Counted from the first letter of the stretch, positions 18,342 to 27,838 are shown. The stretch is DNA of 64,000 nt from Psychromonas aquimarina ATCC BAA-1526 (GCF_000428725.1 NZ_AUAM01000007.1:62001-126000), one strand, 5' to 3'. The notes: generated by a model not told the origin, from the sequence alone. Made by a program: numbers and translations.

Positions 18342-18924
18342 AAGCGATATCCTGAGTTGAAAAATGCCCTAATTTACTCAGCAGTGCCGGCAGTAAATCA
18401 ACAATTTCCGGCATATCCGGGAGCTGTGAAAATAAAAACTGCATCTGTGTCTCATCACTGTCAGATGCCGCCAGTTTACTCAGCAGCAGCATACTGGTCT
18501 GCAGCAGCTGTTCAGCTTCACTGCCGGGCTGCAGATCCAGACTTTGCCATACAGCTTCAATGCTGTGAAAAGCCGATAGATAACCAGCAGCAAACAAACG
18601 GCCTTGAGCTGTGACCTGTAGTTCCTGATCCAGCCATTGTTCCGTCGGCAGAGGTAAAGGTAATAACTGCTGATAGCAGACTAAACACTGTTCATAAAAC
18701 TGCAGTACAGCAGCGGCAAAATCAACCGCAGTTTGCTCATCACTAAATGACGGCGCACTATCCTCTGCCCATAAAAACGGCATCCACTGTTCAATTTCAA
18801 CCTGCACAGGGGCGGCGGCAATCGAGGATATAAATCCAAGTATTTCATTACACCCGCGTGCATTTTTTTTGATTTCCGGAATTTCACAAACATTGATCAG
18901 CACTTGATATGCTTTATCGGTCAT
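18334..18924 (-). CDS. UPF0149 family protein
   Basis: A 196-residue mostly helical, acidic protein of the UPF0149 (YgfB/YecA-type) family. It shows the GFISSIAAAPVQVEIEQWMPFLW pattern near the N-terminus and the LFAAGYLSAF motif mid-protein. Family function is unclear; members often carry a zinc-binding tail, which this one lacks. It is the first gene of a two-gene unit with the pseudouridine synthase. Confidence 0.7.
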   Translation of the reverse strand: MTDKAYQVLINVCEIPEIKKNARGCNEILGFISSIAAAPVQVEIEQWMPFLWAEDSAPSFSDEQTAVDFAAAVLQFYEQCLVCYQQLLPLPLPTEQWLDQELQVTAQGRLFAAGYLSAFHSIEAVWQSLDLQPGSEAEQLLQTSMLLLSKLAASDSDETQMQFLFSQLPDMPEIVDLLPALLSKLGHFSTQDIAYA

Positions 18925-18946
18925 TTTAATAAGTTTCCTTTAGATA

Positions 18947-18974
18947 ACAAAAAGCCTACCAGAAGGTAGGCTTT
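18947..18974 (-). terminator. Terminator upstream of the UPF0149 gene
   Basis: AAAGCCTACC-AGAA-GGTAGGCTTT is a 10-bp perfect stem; on the minus strand it is followed by TTTTTG. It sits beyond the MITE-like element and would stop leftward transcripts coming from pfkA. Confidence 0.75.
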
Positions 18975-18981
18975 AAAGGTT

Positions 18982-19246
18982 TATACCCATTCGACTTCAA
19001 GATGCTAATTCAGAGACTAGCTCGAATACCAGGACAAGGCGCAACATGATGAGAATGGTATTTCCTTTTCAAGTGTTGCAACACAGTACTGGTTTTCGAG
19101 CTAGCCTCCCTCTGGGCAAGGCGAGAGCCAACCATCTTCAGCGTTATGAAGCATTGATTTAGAATGACTAAACCTTCTGCTTCATGCCTGGAATATGGCC
19201 ACCTCTCGTCTTGCTGATTTTTGCATCTTGAGGTGGAATGGGTATA
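18982..19246. mobile_element. MITE-like structured repeat with 24-bp terminal inverted repeats
   Basis: The outer ends are 18982-19005 and 19223-19246. They begin TATACCCATTC and end CAAGATGC, and are inverted copies agreeing at 22 of 24 positions. Inside are two further inverted pairs: CTAGCTCGAATACCAG (19017-19032) with its near-complement at 19089-19104, and GCAAGGCGAGAG (about 19117-19128) with its near-complement at about 19208-19219. The element would fold as a three-way junction. It encodes no protein. It fills the 337-bp space between the terminator at 18947-18974 and pfkA. No clear target duplication beyond two bases is visible. Confidence 0.75.
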
Positions 19247-19261
19247 TTACTCAGTCTGCTT

Positions 19262-20224
19262 TTAGAATAAAGCGTGAGATAAATCGTATAAGTCCTGACG
19301 GAACGGACGTTTCATCTCTTCTAAACATTCAATAATGTCGTGATGAACCATTGTGCCGTTCTGAATACCGATACAGCGGGCAATTTCTCCCTGCATAAGA
19401 AGTTCAACACCGTAAGCCCCCATACGGCTTGCTAAAATACGGTCAAACGCCATTGGCGCACCACCACGCTGAATATGGCCTAAAATAGTCGCACGCGTTT
19501 CACGGCCTGTTTTAGCTTCAATACGTTTAGCTAATTCATTTACATCTGTGATGTGCTCAGTAATAGCAATAATGGCATGCTTTTTACCTTTGTCTTCACC
19601 ACGCTGAATCTGATCTACCAGTTCATCTTCATCAAACTCGGCTTCCGGTACAATAACGTACTCACTGCCGCCGGCAATTGCAGCCCAAAGGGTCAGGTCG
19701 CCACAGTAACGTCCCATAATCTCAACAATTGAAATACGGTTATGCGAAGAAGATGTATCACGTAAACGGTCAACAGCATCAACAATTGTATTTAAACAGG
19801 TCATGAAACCGATAGTGTAGTCTGTACCGGCAATATCATTATCAATTGTGCCGGGAATACCGATACAAGGGTAACCCATTTCACTAAGCTTTTTAGCCCC
19901 CATGTAGGAGCCGTCACCACCGATAACGATAAGCGCTTCAATACCGTGTTTTTCCAGGTTTTTAATTGCTTCTTTACGTACGCTTTCTTCCTTAAATTCA
20001 GGAAAACGCGCACTGCCTAAAAAAGTACCGCCACGGTTAATAATGTCAGACACAGAGTGACGCTCTAATTTTTCAATTTTATCAGCGTGAAGTCCTGCGT
20101 AACCGTCATAGATACCATAAACTTCAATATCATTCGCAATACAGCAGCGCACTACTGCGCGTACAGCAGAATTCATACCCGGCGCGTCGCCACCACTTGT
20201 TAAAACACCAATTTTTTTAATCAC
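19262..20224 (-). CDS. pfkA: 6-phosphofructokinase, ATP-dependent
   Basis: A 320-residue bacterial PfkA (same length as E. coli), catalysing the ATP-dependent phosphorylation of fructose-6-phosphate. The motifs are [19 protein letters not shown] at the N-terminus, GGDGSYMGA (ATP site), [16 protein letters not shown] with the catalytic Asp127 region, and [13 protein letters not shown]. The gene stands alone, with a long upstream gap and the MITE-like element directly downstream. Confidence 0.97.
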   Translation of the reverse strand: MIKKIGVLTSGGDAPGMNSAVRAVVRCCIANDIEVYGIYDGYAGLHADKIEKLERHSVSDIINRGGTFLGSARFPEFKEESVRKEAIKNLEKHGIEALIVIGGDGSYMGAKKLSEMGYPCIGIPGTIDNDIAGTDYTIGFMTCLNTIVDAVDRLRDTSSSHNRISIVEIMGRYCGDLTLWAAIAGGSEYVIVPEAEFDEDELVDQIQRGEDKGKKHAIIAITEHITDVNELAKRIEAKTGRETRATILGHIQRGGAPMAFDRILASRMGAYGVELLMQGEIARCIGIQNGTMVHHDIIECLEEMKRPFRQDLYDLSHALF

Positions 20225-20578
20225 TTGCTACCTCGACCAATTATAGAAATTGACAATAGTTAATATACAAATTGTTATAAGCTGAAGACAGGCTCTATGG
20301 ATGACCTGTCCAGCCTTTTAATTCTGCGGTAACTCTTTATTAAGTTATTTATTATTATTTAAGAAACTTAAGTTACCTAGTATAAAGCAGTTTACCCTGT
20401 TTTTAAGTGCATGTGGTTAAATGATCATAAAGATTCTATAAAATGCATAAATAATCATCTGTCACAGATATTTACAGCATAAATTGTGGTAAATCTACTA
20501 ACAATAAAGGAATTATCTTACAGTAAATATTTTGTTTCTTTGTTCTTTCGCAAGTTCATCTGCAAAAAGTCTTTCGCC

Positions 20579-20596
20579 CTGTCATCTGATTGTCAT
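20579..20596 (+). promoter_or_regulatory. Pho-box-like site
   Basis: CTGTCATCTGATTGTCAT has two direct heptamers, CTGTCAT and TTGTCAT, spaced four bases apart as in the PhoB consensus, with one mismatch in the second repeat. A TACAGT at 20607-20612 lies at the distance expected for the -10 of a PhoB-activated promoter. The 41-aa ORF begins 50 bases further on. The rest of the 421-bp pfkA-to-ORF gap (20225-20645) holds a GACAGG/CCTGTC hairpin at 20287-20310 and nothing else I can name. Confidence 0.45.
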
Positions 20597-20645
20597 AAAC
20601 CAACTTTACAGTTACTGCATATACAAACAAAAGAGAGAGGTAAAA

Positions 20646-20771
20646 ATGAAAAATAAAAAAAGAACACTGCGCAATAAACACATCTGGTATTCAGTATGGA
20701 ACGCTAAAGCAGACGGCCCCAGTCCGAAATGTGATGCACTGTACCGCCCTACTAGAGTTTCCAGCAAATAA
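20646..20771 (+). CDS. 41-residue basic small protein
   Basis: An ATG at 20646 with AGAGAGG about six bases before it opens a 41-codon frame, ended by TAA and followed directly by a strong terminator. The ribosome site, terminator and upstream Pho-box-like promoter support a real gene. The peptide is very basic (starting MKNKKRTLRNKH), with two Trp, one Cys and a PSPKCDALYRP stretch. It has no signal peptide or membrane segment. I do not recognise it. The frame extends upstream to 20532, but that part overlaps the promoter and is unlikely to be translated. Confidence 0.6.
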   Translation: MKNKKRTLRNKHIWYSVWNAKADGPSPKCDALYRPTRVSSK

Positions 20772-20797
20772 AAAACAGGTCCCGGACCTGTTTTTTA
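20770..20797. terminator. Bidirectional terminator
   Basis: ACAGGTCC and GGACCTGT form a long stem with A-runs to the left and T-runs to the right, so it can stop both the 41-aa ORF from the left and the SulP gene from the right. Confidence 0.85.
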
Positions 20798-20882
20798 TTA
20801 AGCGGCTGAATATATCCGATACATATCTGCGAACTGCAGTTAAATCAACATCCGGATAAACCTACAGTAATACTATCTTGAT

Positions 20883-22445
20883 TTAACCTAAAGTATCCGA
20901 TGCAACCTTGTAAGACGGATCTTCAATAATATTGACTTCAACCAGAACGCCGGCTTTGTGCAGCAGCTTGCGGCAGTCAGGGCTTAAATGACGGACATGC
21001 ACTTTTTTACCTTCCTTAACATAACGGTCAGTTAATACACTGATCGCTTCGATTGCAGAATGATCCGCAACACGCGATGATGCAAAATCAACAACCACAT
21101 GACGAGGGTCATTTTTCACATCAAACAGTTCCAGGAAGTTACTCACTGAACCGAAGAAAAGAGGACCGCTGATAGCATAAAATTTTTCTTTTTCATCTTC
21201 GCTTAATTCAGTCACAGCGTGAATATGACGGGCATGTTCCCAGGCAAACACTAATGCCGAGACAATCACACCGACAAATACAGCAACCGCCAAGTCAGTC
21301 AGTACTGTTACCACACTTACCAGCACAATAACAAAAGCGTCTTTTTTAGGCACTTTGCGCATCATTTTAAATGAAGCCCATTCAAATGTACCTAATACAA
21401 CAATAAACATCACACCAACCAGTGCCGCCAGCGGTACGATTTCAATCAGGCCAGATGCAAACAGGATAAACGCCAGTAATGCTAAAGCGGCAGTAATACC
21501 TGATAAACGGCCTCGGCCGCCGGAGTTAATATTAATCATAGACTGACCGATCATGGCACAACCGCCCATACCACCGAATACGCCGTTAACCATATTTGAA
21601 GCGCCCTGAGCAATACATTCTTTATTTGCACGGCCGCGTGTACCGGTCATTTCATCTACGACCGTCAATGTTAATAAAGATTCAATCAGGCCAACCGCCG
21701 CAAGAATCAGTGAGTAAGGTAAAATAACCTGCAGCGTTTCTAATGAAAACGGTACGGCAGGAATAGCAAAAGTAGGCAGTGAACCTGCGATAGTCGCATT
21801 CTCATCACCGGACATAGTACGCAGGAAGTCAACAACGGTACGTGTGTCTAATGCAGGCACAAAATAAACCAGCAGAGTAACAACCACAATCGCGGCCAGT
21901 GTTGACGGTACTGCAGTAGTTAGTTTCGGCAGAAAATGAATAATTGCCATAGTCAGCAGGACTAATCCCAGCATGATATATAACGCAGAGCCCTGCAGCC
22001 ATTCAAACTCACCAGCCGCATTTTTAACTTTGAACTGTCCAAGCTGCGCTAAGAAAATAACGATCGCCAGACCGTTAACAAAACCGATCATTACCGAATG
22101 CGGCACCATGCGGATAAATTTACCAAGGTGGAACACGCCGCATAAAACCTGAATCAGACCAGCCAGTAATACTGCGGCAAACAGATACTGCACGCCGTGC
22201 TCAGAAACTAAAGAGACCATGACCACAGCCATCGCACCAGTTGCGCCTGAAATCATACCTGGACGGCCGCCGAAAACAGCGGTAACTAACCCCACCATAA
22301 AGGCTGCGTATAAACCAATCATGGGCTCAACACCGGCAACAAATGCAAATGCAACCGCCTCTGGTACCAATGCCAGTGCCACGGTTAAACCCGATAACAC
22401 ATCATTTTTGACACTGCTCTTACTGAACTGGGGAAATTCAAACAC
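20883..22445 (-). CDS. SulP family anion transporter with STAS domain
   Basis: A 520-residue SLC26/SulP transporter. About 10-14 membrane segments occupy residues 15-400, beginning with the family signature VLSGLTVALALVPEAVAFAFVAGV; a GCAMIGQSMIN motif lies mid-protein. The cytosolic STAS domain spans about 425-500, with the VVVDFASSRVADHSAIEAI stretch. SulP proteins move sulfate, bicarbonate or other anions, usually with Na or H; the substrate cannot be told here. No sulfate-assimilation or carbonic anhydrase gene is adjacent. Confidence 0.92.
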   Translation of the reverse strand: MFEFPQFSKSSVKNDVLSGLTVALALVPEAVAFAFVAGVEPMIGLYAAFMVGLVTAVFGGRPGMISGATGAMAVVMVSLVSEHGVQYLFAAVLLAGLIQVLCGVFHLGKFIRMVPHSVMIGFVNGLAIVIFLAQLGQFKVKNAAGEFEWLQGSALYIMLGLVLLTMAIIHFLPKLTTAVPSTLAAIVVVTLLVYFVPALDTRTVVDFLRTMSGDENATIAGSLPTFAIPAVPFSLETLQVILPYSLILAAVGLIESLLTLTVVDEMTGTRGRANKECIAQGASNMVNGVFGGMGGCAMIGQSMININSGGRGRLSGITAALALLAFILFASGLIEIVPLAALVGVMFIVVLGTFEWASFKMMRKVPKKDAFVIVLVSVVTVLTDLAVAVFVGVIVSALVFAWEHARHIHAVTELSEDEKEKFYAISGPLFFGSVSNFLELFDVKNDPRHVVVDFASSRVADHSAIEAISVLTDRYVKEGKKVHVRHLSPDCRKLLHKAGVLVEVNIIEDPSYKVASDTLG

Positions 22446-22598
22446 GTCTTATAATTCCTTAATTAGCGCTAATAGCAGACGCATGCGAAAAATATTTTCC
22501 TAATGCGGCTGTTACAATAAAGTTGGGCGCAAATTATAGACAGTTTTGAGATCAAGTTCAAAAAAACATTTACTCTTTCCTGATACAGCTCAATAAAA

Positions 22599-23063
22599 CT
22601 ACTCTTCTTCAGCTGACTGCATTGTCTGTTGATAAACCTGCATATTCTGCGCCTGCTGGTGCATGGCCTGCTGCTGTAAAACAGTTTCTCGAGCATCTTC
22701 ATTATTAGATAAATAATAAGCGGTCGGGGCAGACATACTGCCGCCGCTGCCGGTGACCATATTCGCCATATCGGAATGAACTTGATACTGCAGCAGCGCT
22801 TTTTTAAACTGCGCGTACTGCTGCAGTTTATCACCGGTCAGCGGGTTTTCCGGCAGCCCGGGCAGAGCTGCGGCTGGAATCTGATTATCTGTACTGCTGA
22901 CTGAGAGATTATCAGTCTGAGCAAGCTGCAGCGCTTGTGCTGAAATACTGACCTGCACGCCGGGTTCAGCTGCGCTGCCGGAATTTGTTTTTTGTGTTTC
23001 AGCGGCGGGTGCTGAAGGTGCAGTCACCATTGACTGGATCTGTTGATAACCGTTGATCTGCAT
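22599..23063 (-). CDS. Unknown Gln/Ala/Met-rich protein
   Basis: A 154-residue protein without signal peptide or membrane segment. The first third is Ala/Ser/Pro-rich and disordered and contains PGVQVSISAQALQLAQ, a pattern like short stretches in flagellar and other secreted regulators. The last 40 residues are Gln/Met-rich and likely helical (QQQAMHQQAQNMQVYQQTMQ). I do not recognise a family. It lies alone between the SulP and spermidine-synthase-like genes with about 150-bp gaps on each side. Confidence 0.6.
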   Translation of the reverse strand: MQINGYQQIQSMVTAPSAPAAETQKTNSGSAAEPGVQVSISAQALQLAQTDNLSVSSTDNQIPAAALPGLPENPLTGDKLQQYAQFKKALLQYQVHSDMANMVTGSGGSMSAPTAYYLSNNEDARETVLQQQAMHQQAQNMQVYQQTMQSAEEE

Positions 23064-23203
23064 AAAATGGACAGCCTTAACTTAAGTAGAATCTGCATCC
23101 TGCACAGTTTGTTTTTCGCCCAGTAACTGAGCAAAAAACCATCTAAATCCATTTACAGGAGCGAATATACTTAAATCAGAGAAATAATCAACAACAGTTC
23201 ATA

Positions 23204-24904
23204 TTAAGGCGAAAGCTCCGTTTCTCTTTCCCAGGCTTTCTGATGGTATTGGTAAAGCTGGTTTGATCCCAGATAGTTAGCTTTCACTTTATCTGCATCG
23301 GCATAAAAACCTTTGTTAAAAACAAATGCACTTTGTAATAAAGGCGGAGTTAACCAGGATGTTTCCACGCTTAATTCTGGAATTTTTTGTAAACGCTTAC
23401 TAGCACTTGAGCCCCCTTTAACTGCAATACTCCAGCCCCACTCACCAAAGGAGGGAACATTCTGATGATACTGTTCAACCTGGGTAAATTTAGCCTGCTG
23501 CATTGTTTTGGCTACAGATATAAAAGCATTCTGAGCATGGAACGGTGATGTTGACTGCACCACCATCACGCCGTCTCCGTTTAACAGATGATTCAGGCGG
23601 TAATAAAAATTAACACTGTATAATTTGTTTAAATCCGGATGACTCGGGTCCGGCAGATCAACAATAACAGCATCAAAAACCTGCTTGTTCTGCAGTAATT
23701 TATCGATAGCAATAAAGGCGTCATCATTAATCACATTAACACGCGGATCATTAAAGCTGTTATTGGTTAAGCGTTCAATTTTATCGGCTAAATAATCCGG
23801 CAGCTGTTTTTTCGGCTCCTTAAACAAAGCGACTAAATTCGGATCCAGATCCACTAAGGTCACAGACTTAGGCTGCCATTTCAGTACTTCGCGCAGCGCC
23901 AGTCCGTCGCCCCCGCCGATAATCAAAATATTGTCCTGTCGGCCTGACGCCTGCATTGCCGGATGTACTAAAAACTCATGGTAAATCTGTTCATCTAAAC
24001 TGGAAAACTGCAGCCGCCCGTTAATATAAAAGTTATAAATAGGCTCCATTTCACCGCCTAAATGACGCTGCGTGAATACCAGATTCTGATAAGGGGTCTG
24101 TGTCTGATAAACCACCTTGTCCAGATAGAGCATGTTCTGCATCTGTTTCTGCCAGAAATCACCATACTGGAAAACTAACACAACCAGCACTGCTAACACT
24201 GCATGGCCTAATAATAAAATTTTAATATGTTTTAAATACTTTCTAAAACGAATCAAAAATATAAAACCGGCAATAAGATTAAGCGTTGCCGTCAGCGCGG
24301 CCGCCTGGCTTATCTCAATGCGCAGCATTATTAATACCCAGATGGCGGCACCGATTCCCGCACCGATATAATCAGCACCATAAATGGTACCGGCATTATT
24401 GGCTAAATGCTGTCCGTAAACGGCTTCTCTAATACGCGCAATCAACGGGATTTCCATACCGATAAAAAAACCTAATATAAAGGCAAACAAGTACGGCAGC
24501 TGTGTACTCAGCCAGTTAAGCTGCGCAAGAAATCCGCCCTGCGGCAAAGCATCCATAGGTATTTGATAAGTTTCTGCAATTAACTGCGGTAAAGTCTGAT
24601 TAAAAGCGATAACCGAGGCAATAAACAGCGTCGAGCTGCAGCCGATAAAAGCCACTACCAACTCTAAAATAACAAAGCCCTGAAACTCATGTTTTATTTT
24701 TTTGGCTGCAAATGCACCTAAGCCCATGGAAACAATCATAATGCCGATAATTGCATAAATAACAGTTTCAACACTGCCTAGAATTCGTGCAGAGTAATGA
24801 GAGAGCAGGTACTCATAAATCATGCCGCAGCAGGCAAGTGTCGCCATAATCAATATCAGCAGACTGTCGTCAATCAGCAGTTTAAGTTTTTTCGGATCAC
24901 GCAT
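23204..24904 (-). CDS. Membrane-anchored polyamine aminopropyltransferase (spermidine synthase family)
   Basis: A 566-residue two-part protein. Residues 10-230 hold about seven transmembrane helices. From about residue 265 the protein is a spermidine-synthase-type methyltransferase-fold domain with IIGGGDGLALREVLKW (cofactor loop), VTLVDLDPNLVALFK, VINDDAFIAI and the active-site-like VIVDLPDPSHPDLNKLYSVNFYYRL. Such fusions are known as membrane SpeE homologues; the real product is often unproven. It is encoded after the DUF350 gene but separated from it by a terminator. No speD is present here. Confidence 0.85.
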   Translation of the reverse strand: MRDPKKLKLLIDDSLLILIMATLACCGMIYEYLLSHYSARILGSVETVIYAIIGIMIVSMGLGAFAAKKIKHEFQGFVILELVVAFIGCSSTLFIASVIAFNQTLPQLIAETYQIPMDALPQGGFLAQLNWLSTQLPYLFAFILGFFIGMEIPLIARIREAVYGQHLANNAGTIYGADYIGAGIGAAIWVLIMLRIEISQAAALTATLNLIAGFIFLIRFRKYLKHIKILLLGHAVLAVLVVLVFQYGDFWQKQMQNMLYLDKVVYQTQTPYQNLVFTQRHLGGEMEPIYNFYINGRLQFSSLDEQIYHEFLVHPAMQASGRQDNILIIGGGDGLALREVLKWQPKSVTLVDLDPNLVALFKEPKKQLPDYLADKIERLTNNSFNDPRVNVINDDAFIAIDKLLQNKQVFDAVIVDLPDPSHPDLNKLYSVNFYYRLNHLLNGDGVMVVQSTSPFHAQNAFISVAKTMQQAKFTQVEQYHQNVPSFGEWGWSIAVKGGSSASKRLQKIPELSVETSWLTPPLLQSAFVFNKGFYADADKVKANYLGSNQLYQYHQKAWERETELSP

Positions 24905-24925
24905 TACTTTTCTCTATCCACAGCA

Positions 24926-24952
24926 TAAAAAAAGGCCATCAAATGATGACCT
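24926..24952 (-). terminator. Terminator between the DUF350 and SpeE-like genes
   Basis: On the minus strand AGGTCATCA-TT-TGATGGCCT is followed by seven T. It lies about 80 bases after the DUF350 stop. A second perfect hairpin without a U-tract, CTCCGAT/ATCGGAG, lies between at about 24994-25013. Confidence 0.75.
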
Positions 24953-25029
24953 GTTAAATTTGTTCTTTAAAATATAATATCCAGCGGCTTTACTCCGATA
25001 TAAAGATCGGAGCAAATCCCCTGTGCAGT

Positions 25030-25929
25030 TTATGTCATTAACGCCATCAGCAGTAACGCGATTGAAAATGATGTGGTTAACTCAATTGTTGCAATACCGA
25101 TATTCTGCTGGTCTTCAACCTCTTCTCTACGGTTAATTCCCCATAACACAATAAATTTCGCCACCGTGGTTAACAGGGTTAATGCAGTCATTAAGATCAG
25201 ACTCATTACCGCCCACTGAGTAATGCCTACCCATAAATTCTGCACATCATAACTGATAAAGTAACTAGCAGCCGTCACCGACATTGCAGTAGAAATCAGG
25301 TAACCGGAGTAACGAATAGCTAAGGCTGTCTGTCCGCCTTCTAGTGTAGTCTGAAAACTAACACCGTTATTACGACTGTACTGCCACTCAAATACACGGG
25401 TAATAATCACCAGCATAATCTGCGACACAATCCAGGCGGAAGCCAGTGCAATAAAGGTACTGATATCGAGTCCTTCAACCCAGATCAAAGCGGCACGGAC
25501 CACAATTGCCGTTGCAATAACCGAAGCTGCATCAACAATACCCACAGAGATATTTCTCTGTAAAATCTGCTCATGTTTATTACATTCCGGCAGCGCAAAT
25601 TTATCATGAATAAAACGTCCGGCTTTAATCATAATTAAACCGGCAAGGCCGTAGGTAAGCATTCCGACTAACTCTATCGTGTATGAGCCGGCTAACTCAC
25701 CGGTAATTGCCCCGCTTAATGCAATGCCCATAGCAGCCACACCACCAGCAAGACTGATACCATAAGCAAAGTTATCTTTTTGAGACAGTTCGTCTTTAGT
25801 ATCAACATTACCAATAAAACCCATGGTATAACGAATGCCGCCTAATAAAAGAATTGCCACCGCCATATCGATCAGCAGATACCCGACCAGACCACTGTTA
25901 TGTCCTAACGTTGTTATTAATTCATTCAT
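25030..25929 (-). CDS. DUF350 (YjfL-type) integral membrane protein
   Basis: A 299-residue protein with about eight hydrophobic segments arranged as two related halves (each containing an AxxxxGGxxxxGIALSG-like or AIRYSGYLISTAMSV-like motif), the usual double DUF350 layout. Function is unknown. Members are often found beside PspA, glutathionylspermidine-synthase-like or spermidine-synthase-like genes, and here a SpeE homologue and a lipoprotein flank it. It lies nine bases after the lipoprotein gene and is evidently in its operon. Confidence 0.82.
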   Translation of the reverse strand: MNELITTLGHNSGLVGYLLIDMAVAILLLGGIRYTMGFIGNVDTKDELSQKDNFAYGISLAGGVAAMGIALSGAITGELAGSYTIELVGMLTYGLAGLIMIKAGRFIHDKFALPECNKHEQILQRNISVGIVDAASVIATAIVVRAALIWVEGLDISTFIALASAWIVSQIMLVIITRVFEWQYSRNNGVSFQTTLEGGQTALAIRYSGYLISTAMSVTAASYFISYDVQNLWVGITQWAVMSLILMTALTLLTTVAKFIVLWGINRREEVEDQQNIGIATIELTTSFSIALLLMALMT

Positions 25930-25938
25930 ATTTAAACC

Positions 25939-26877
25939 TTATTTTCCTCGGCTTATACCGCGTGAAGTTGTCGATTTACTATTCCGGAAACTGCTTGATG
26001 ATTTTGTTTTTGAAAAACTTGATTTACCAGAAAAAGGCGCGGCTTTTTGAGCCTGACGACTAGAAGTCGACATACGGCTTGCACCTGTTTTTGATTTTGC
26101 ATAGGGACTTTTAAAGCCGCCTTTACCGGCAAACTGTTTCTTGGTTTTTGCCGCTAGATTATCCTGTGTTTTTGCCTGCTGCGGCGAGGTATAACGATTA
26201 CGTCCGTAATCATTGTAATAACTGTAGTCTCGGCGTGACGACCAGCGGTCATAATAAACAGGCCGAGGCGACAATGCTGAGAACATCGCATACATGCCGT
26301 ACCACTGCCAGAATGATGCGCCGTTACTGTGAGTCTGCCACTGCCCGTATCCCGGATTACCAACTAACTGACTGCCGGCACCATTGTCTTCGGCACCGTT
26401 AGCCGTAAGACTCTGCTGTTTACTGATTGCATTAACACGCGCCAGTTTGCCGTCGGACATATCAGCAATAACATTAATCGGATCTGAAAGAGCATCATTA
26501 AACAGAGCCGGATCAGTAGCTTCAATTAAATTTTCCGTTTCATACAGCTGCGCTTCAATATCACCTAATATCTGAGGCTGCTCTTTAACTGTTTTTAAAC
26601 GCTGCTGCAGCCCCTGAAACATCGGGCCGTCTCTGCCGGCATCACGGCTTAACTGCCCGAGCAGGGATTTAAGCTCCGGTTTATCTTCACTAAGCAGTTT
26701 GGCATACTCACGTAATATCATGGCATTACGTATAGAGTTAGCATCCAGATTAGCGCCTAAATTCTGCAGCAGATAATCCGCCGTTTGAACATTAGCATCG
26801 ATGCGGTCCTGCCGTTCATCACTACAGGCGGCCAGCATAAAACTCAGGCAAAAAATAAGTAATACTTTAATTTTCAT
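25939..26877 (-). CDS. Lipoprotein with basic, Ser-rich tail
   Basis: A 312-residue protein with a lipoprotein signal ending LAAC (Cys18). The first part of the mature protein is helical (about 25-150). A Tyr/Trp/Arg-rich middle (YYDRWSSRRDYSYYNDYGRNRY, about 210-231) is followed by a 70-residue Lys/Ser/Arg-rich, low-complexity tail with repeated SSSxFRxSK-like elements. I do not know the family. The basic tail could bind LPS, peptidoglycan or nucleic acid at the envelope. It starts only eight bases after kdsB and continues into the DUF350 gene. Confidence 0.75.
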   Translation of the reverse strand: MKIKVLLIFCLSFMLAACSDERQDRIDANVQTADYLLQNLGANLDANSIRNAMILREYAKLLSEDKPELKSLLGQLSRDAGRDGPMFQGLQQRLKTVKEQPQILGDIEAQLYETENLIEATDPALFNDALSDPINVIADMSDGKLARVNAISKQQSLTANGAEDNGAGSQLVGNPGYGQWQTHSNGASFWQWYGMYAMFSALSPRPVYYDRWSSRRDYSYYNDYGRNRYTSPQQAKTQDNLAAKTKKQFAGKGGFKSPYAKSKTGASRMSTSSRQAQKAAPFSGKSSFSKTKSSSSFRNSKSTTSRGISRGK

Positions 26878-26885
26878 TACTCTTC

Positions 26886-27653
26886 CTAATTCGATAAATG
26901 GTCAATCACGCGCAGCAGATCTTCCTGCGTATCTATACCTGCAGGCGGTACTTCACAGGCCTGCTGTACATGGATTTTATAACCGTGCCATAACACGCGT
27001 AATTGCTCAAGCTTTTCAATTGATTCTAATGGAGAAATGGACAGCTGCGCATATTGTGCAAGAAAATCAACCCGATATGCGTAAATACCTATGTGACGCT
27101 GCAGGCAGCATGGAACAACTGACTGCTGCACCTGATTTTCAGCGGTAAAACTGTCGCGATCCCATGGAATCGTTGCCCGGCTGAAGTATAACGCCATATC
27201 ATTTTTGTCGGTAACAACTTTCACAGCATTGGCATTAAAAACATCTGCACAGTCAGTAACCGGCGCACTTAATGTTGCCACACTGGCACTGTCATTATTA
27301 TGCAGATTAGCCGCCACCTGGCTGATTACCGCCGGCGGAATTAAAGGCTCATCTCCCTGTACATTGACAATTATTTCGTTCTTAGAAAACTGATATTTAC
27401 GGCAGACTTCCGCTAAACGGTCAGTCCCGGATTCATGATCCGGCGAAGTCATACACACTTCAATATTCTGCACATTCGTTAAAACGTCACTAATGCGCTG
27501 ATCATCCGTTGCTACAATCACCCGCGAGGCACCGCTTTTTAACGCCTGCTCAGCAACCCGCTCAATCATAGTTTTACCGAGAATATCCAGCAGAGGTTTT
27601 GCCGGTAAACGGGTCGAGTGATAACGCGCCGGAATAACAACAATAAAAGACAT
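26886..27653 (-). CDS. kdsB: KdsB, CMP-KDO synthetase
   Basis: A 255-residue 3-deoxy-manno-octulosonate cytidylyltransferase that activates KDO with CTP for lipid A core synthesis. The N-terminal [20 protein letters not shown] signature and the [14 protein letters not shown] nucleotide/metal motif are clear. It is the last recognisable lipid A gene of the leftward run and starts two bases after ycaR. Confidence 0.96.
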   Translation of the reverse strand: MSFIVVIPARYHSTRLPAKPLLDILGKTMIERVAEQALKSGASRVIVATDDQRISDVLTNVQNIEVCMTSPDHESGTDRLAEVCRKYQFSKNEIIVNVQGDEPLIPPAVISQVAANLHNNDSASVATLSAPVTDCADVFNANAVKVVTDKNDMALYFSRATIPWDRDSFTAENQVQQSVVPCCLQRHIGIYAYRVDFLAQYAQLSISPLESIEKLEQLRVLWHGYKIHVQQACEVPPAGIDTQEDLLRVIDHLSN

Positions 27654-27655
27654 AG

Positions 27656-27838
27656 TTAGATTTCCTCGTCAGCCGTAATAGTACGTGCTCTAACCTGCAG
27701 TAGCGCCGGAATACCGTCAACAACCGGATAAGCAAGATGATCCGGTTTACAAATAAGCTCGTTGGTTTCTTTTTTATAACCGAGTTTTCCTTTGCATACT
27801 GGACAAGCGATAATATCTAACAATTTTACGTCTAACAT
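27656..27838 (-). CDS. ycaR: Trm112/YcaR family protein
   Basis: A 60-residue Trm112-like protein of the YcaR family with the metal-binding-type CPVCKGKL motif at 12-19 and a later single Cys ([12 protein letters not shown]), matching the bacterial family in length and spacing. Its exact role is unknown, and it is habitually encoded between lpxK and kdsB, as here. Its start overlaps lpxK by seven bases. Confidence 0.93.
   Translation of the reverse strand: MLDVKLLDIIACPVCKGKLGYKKETNELICKPDHLAYPVVDGIPALLQVRARTITADEEI

Noticed and set aside
20532-20645. Upstream extension of the 41-aa ORF
   Set aside because: It would translate through the Pho-box-like promoter and lacks a ribosome site, while the inner ATG has a good one.
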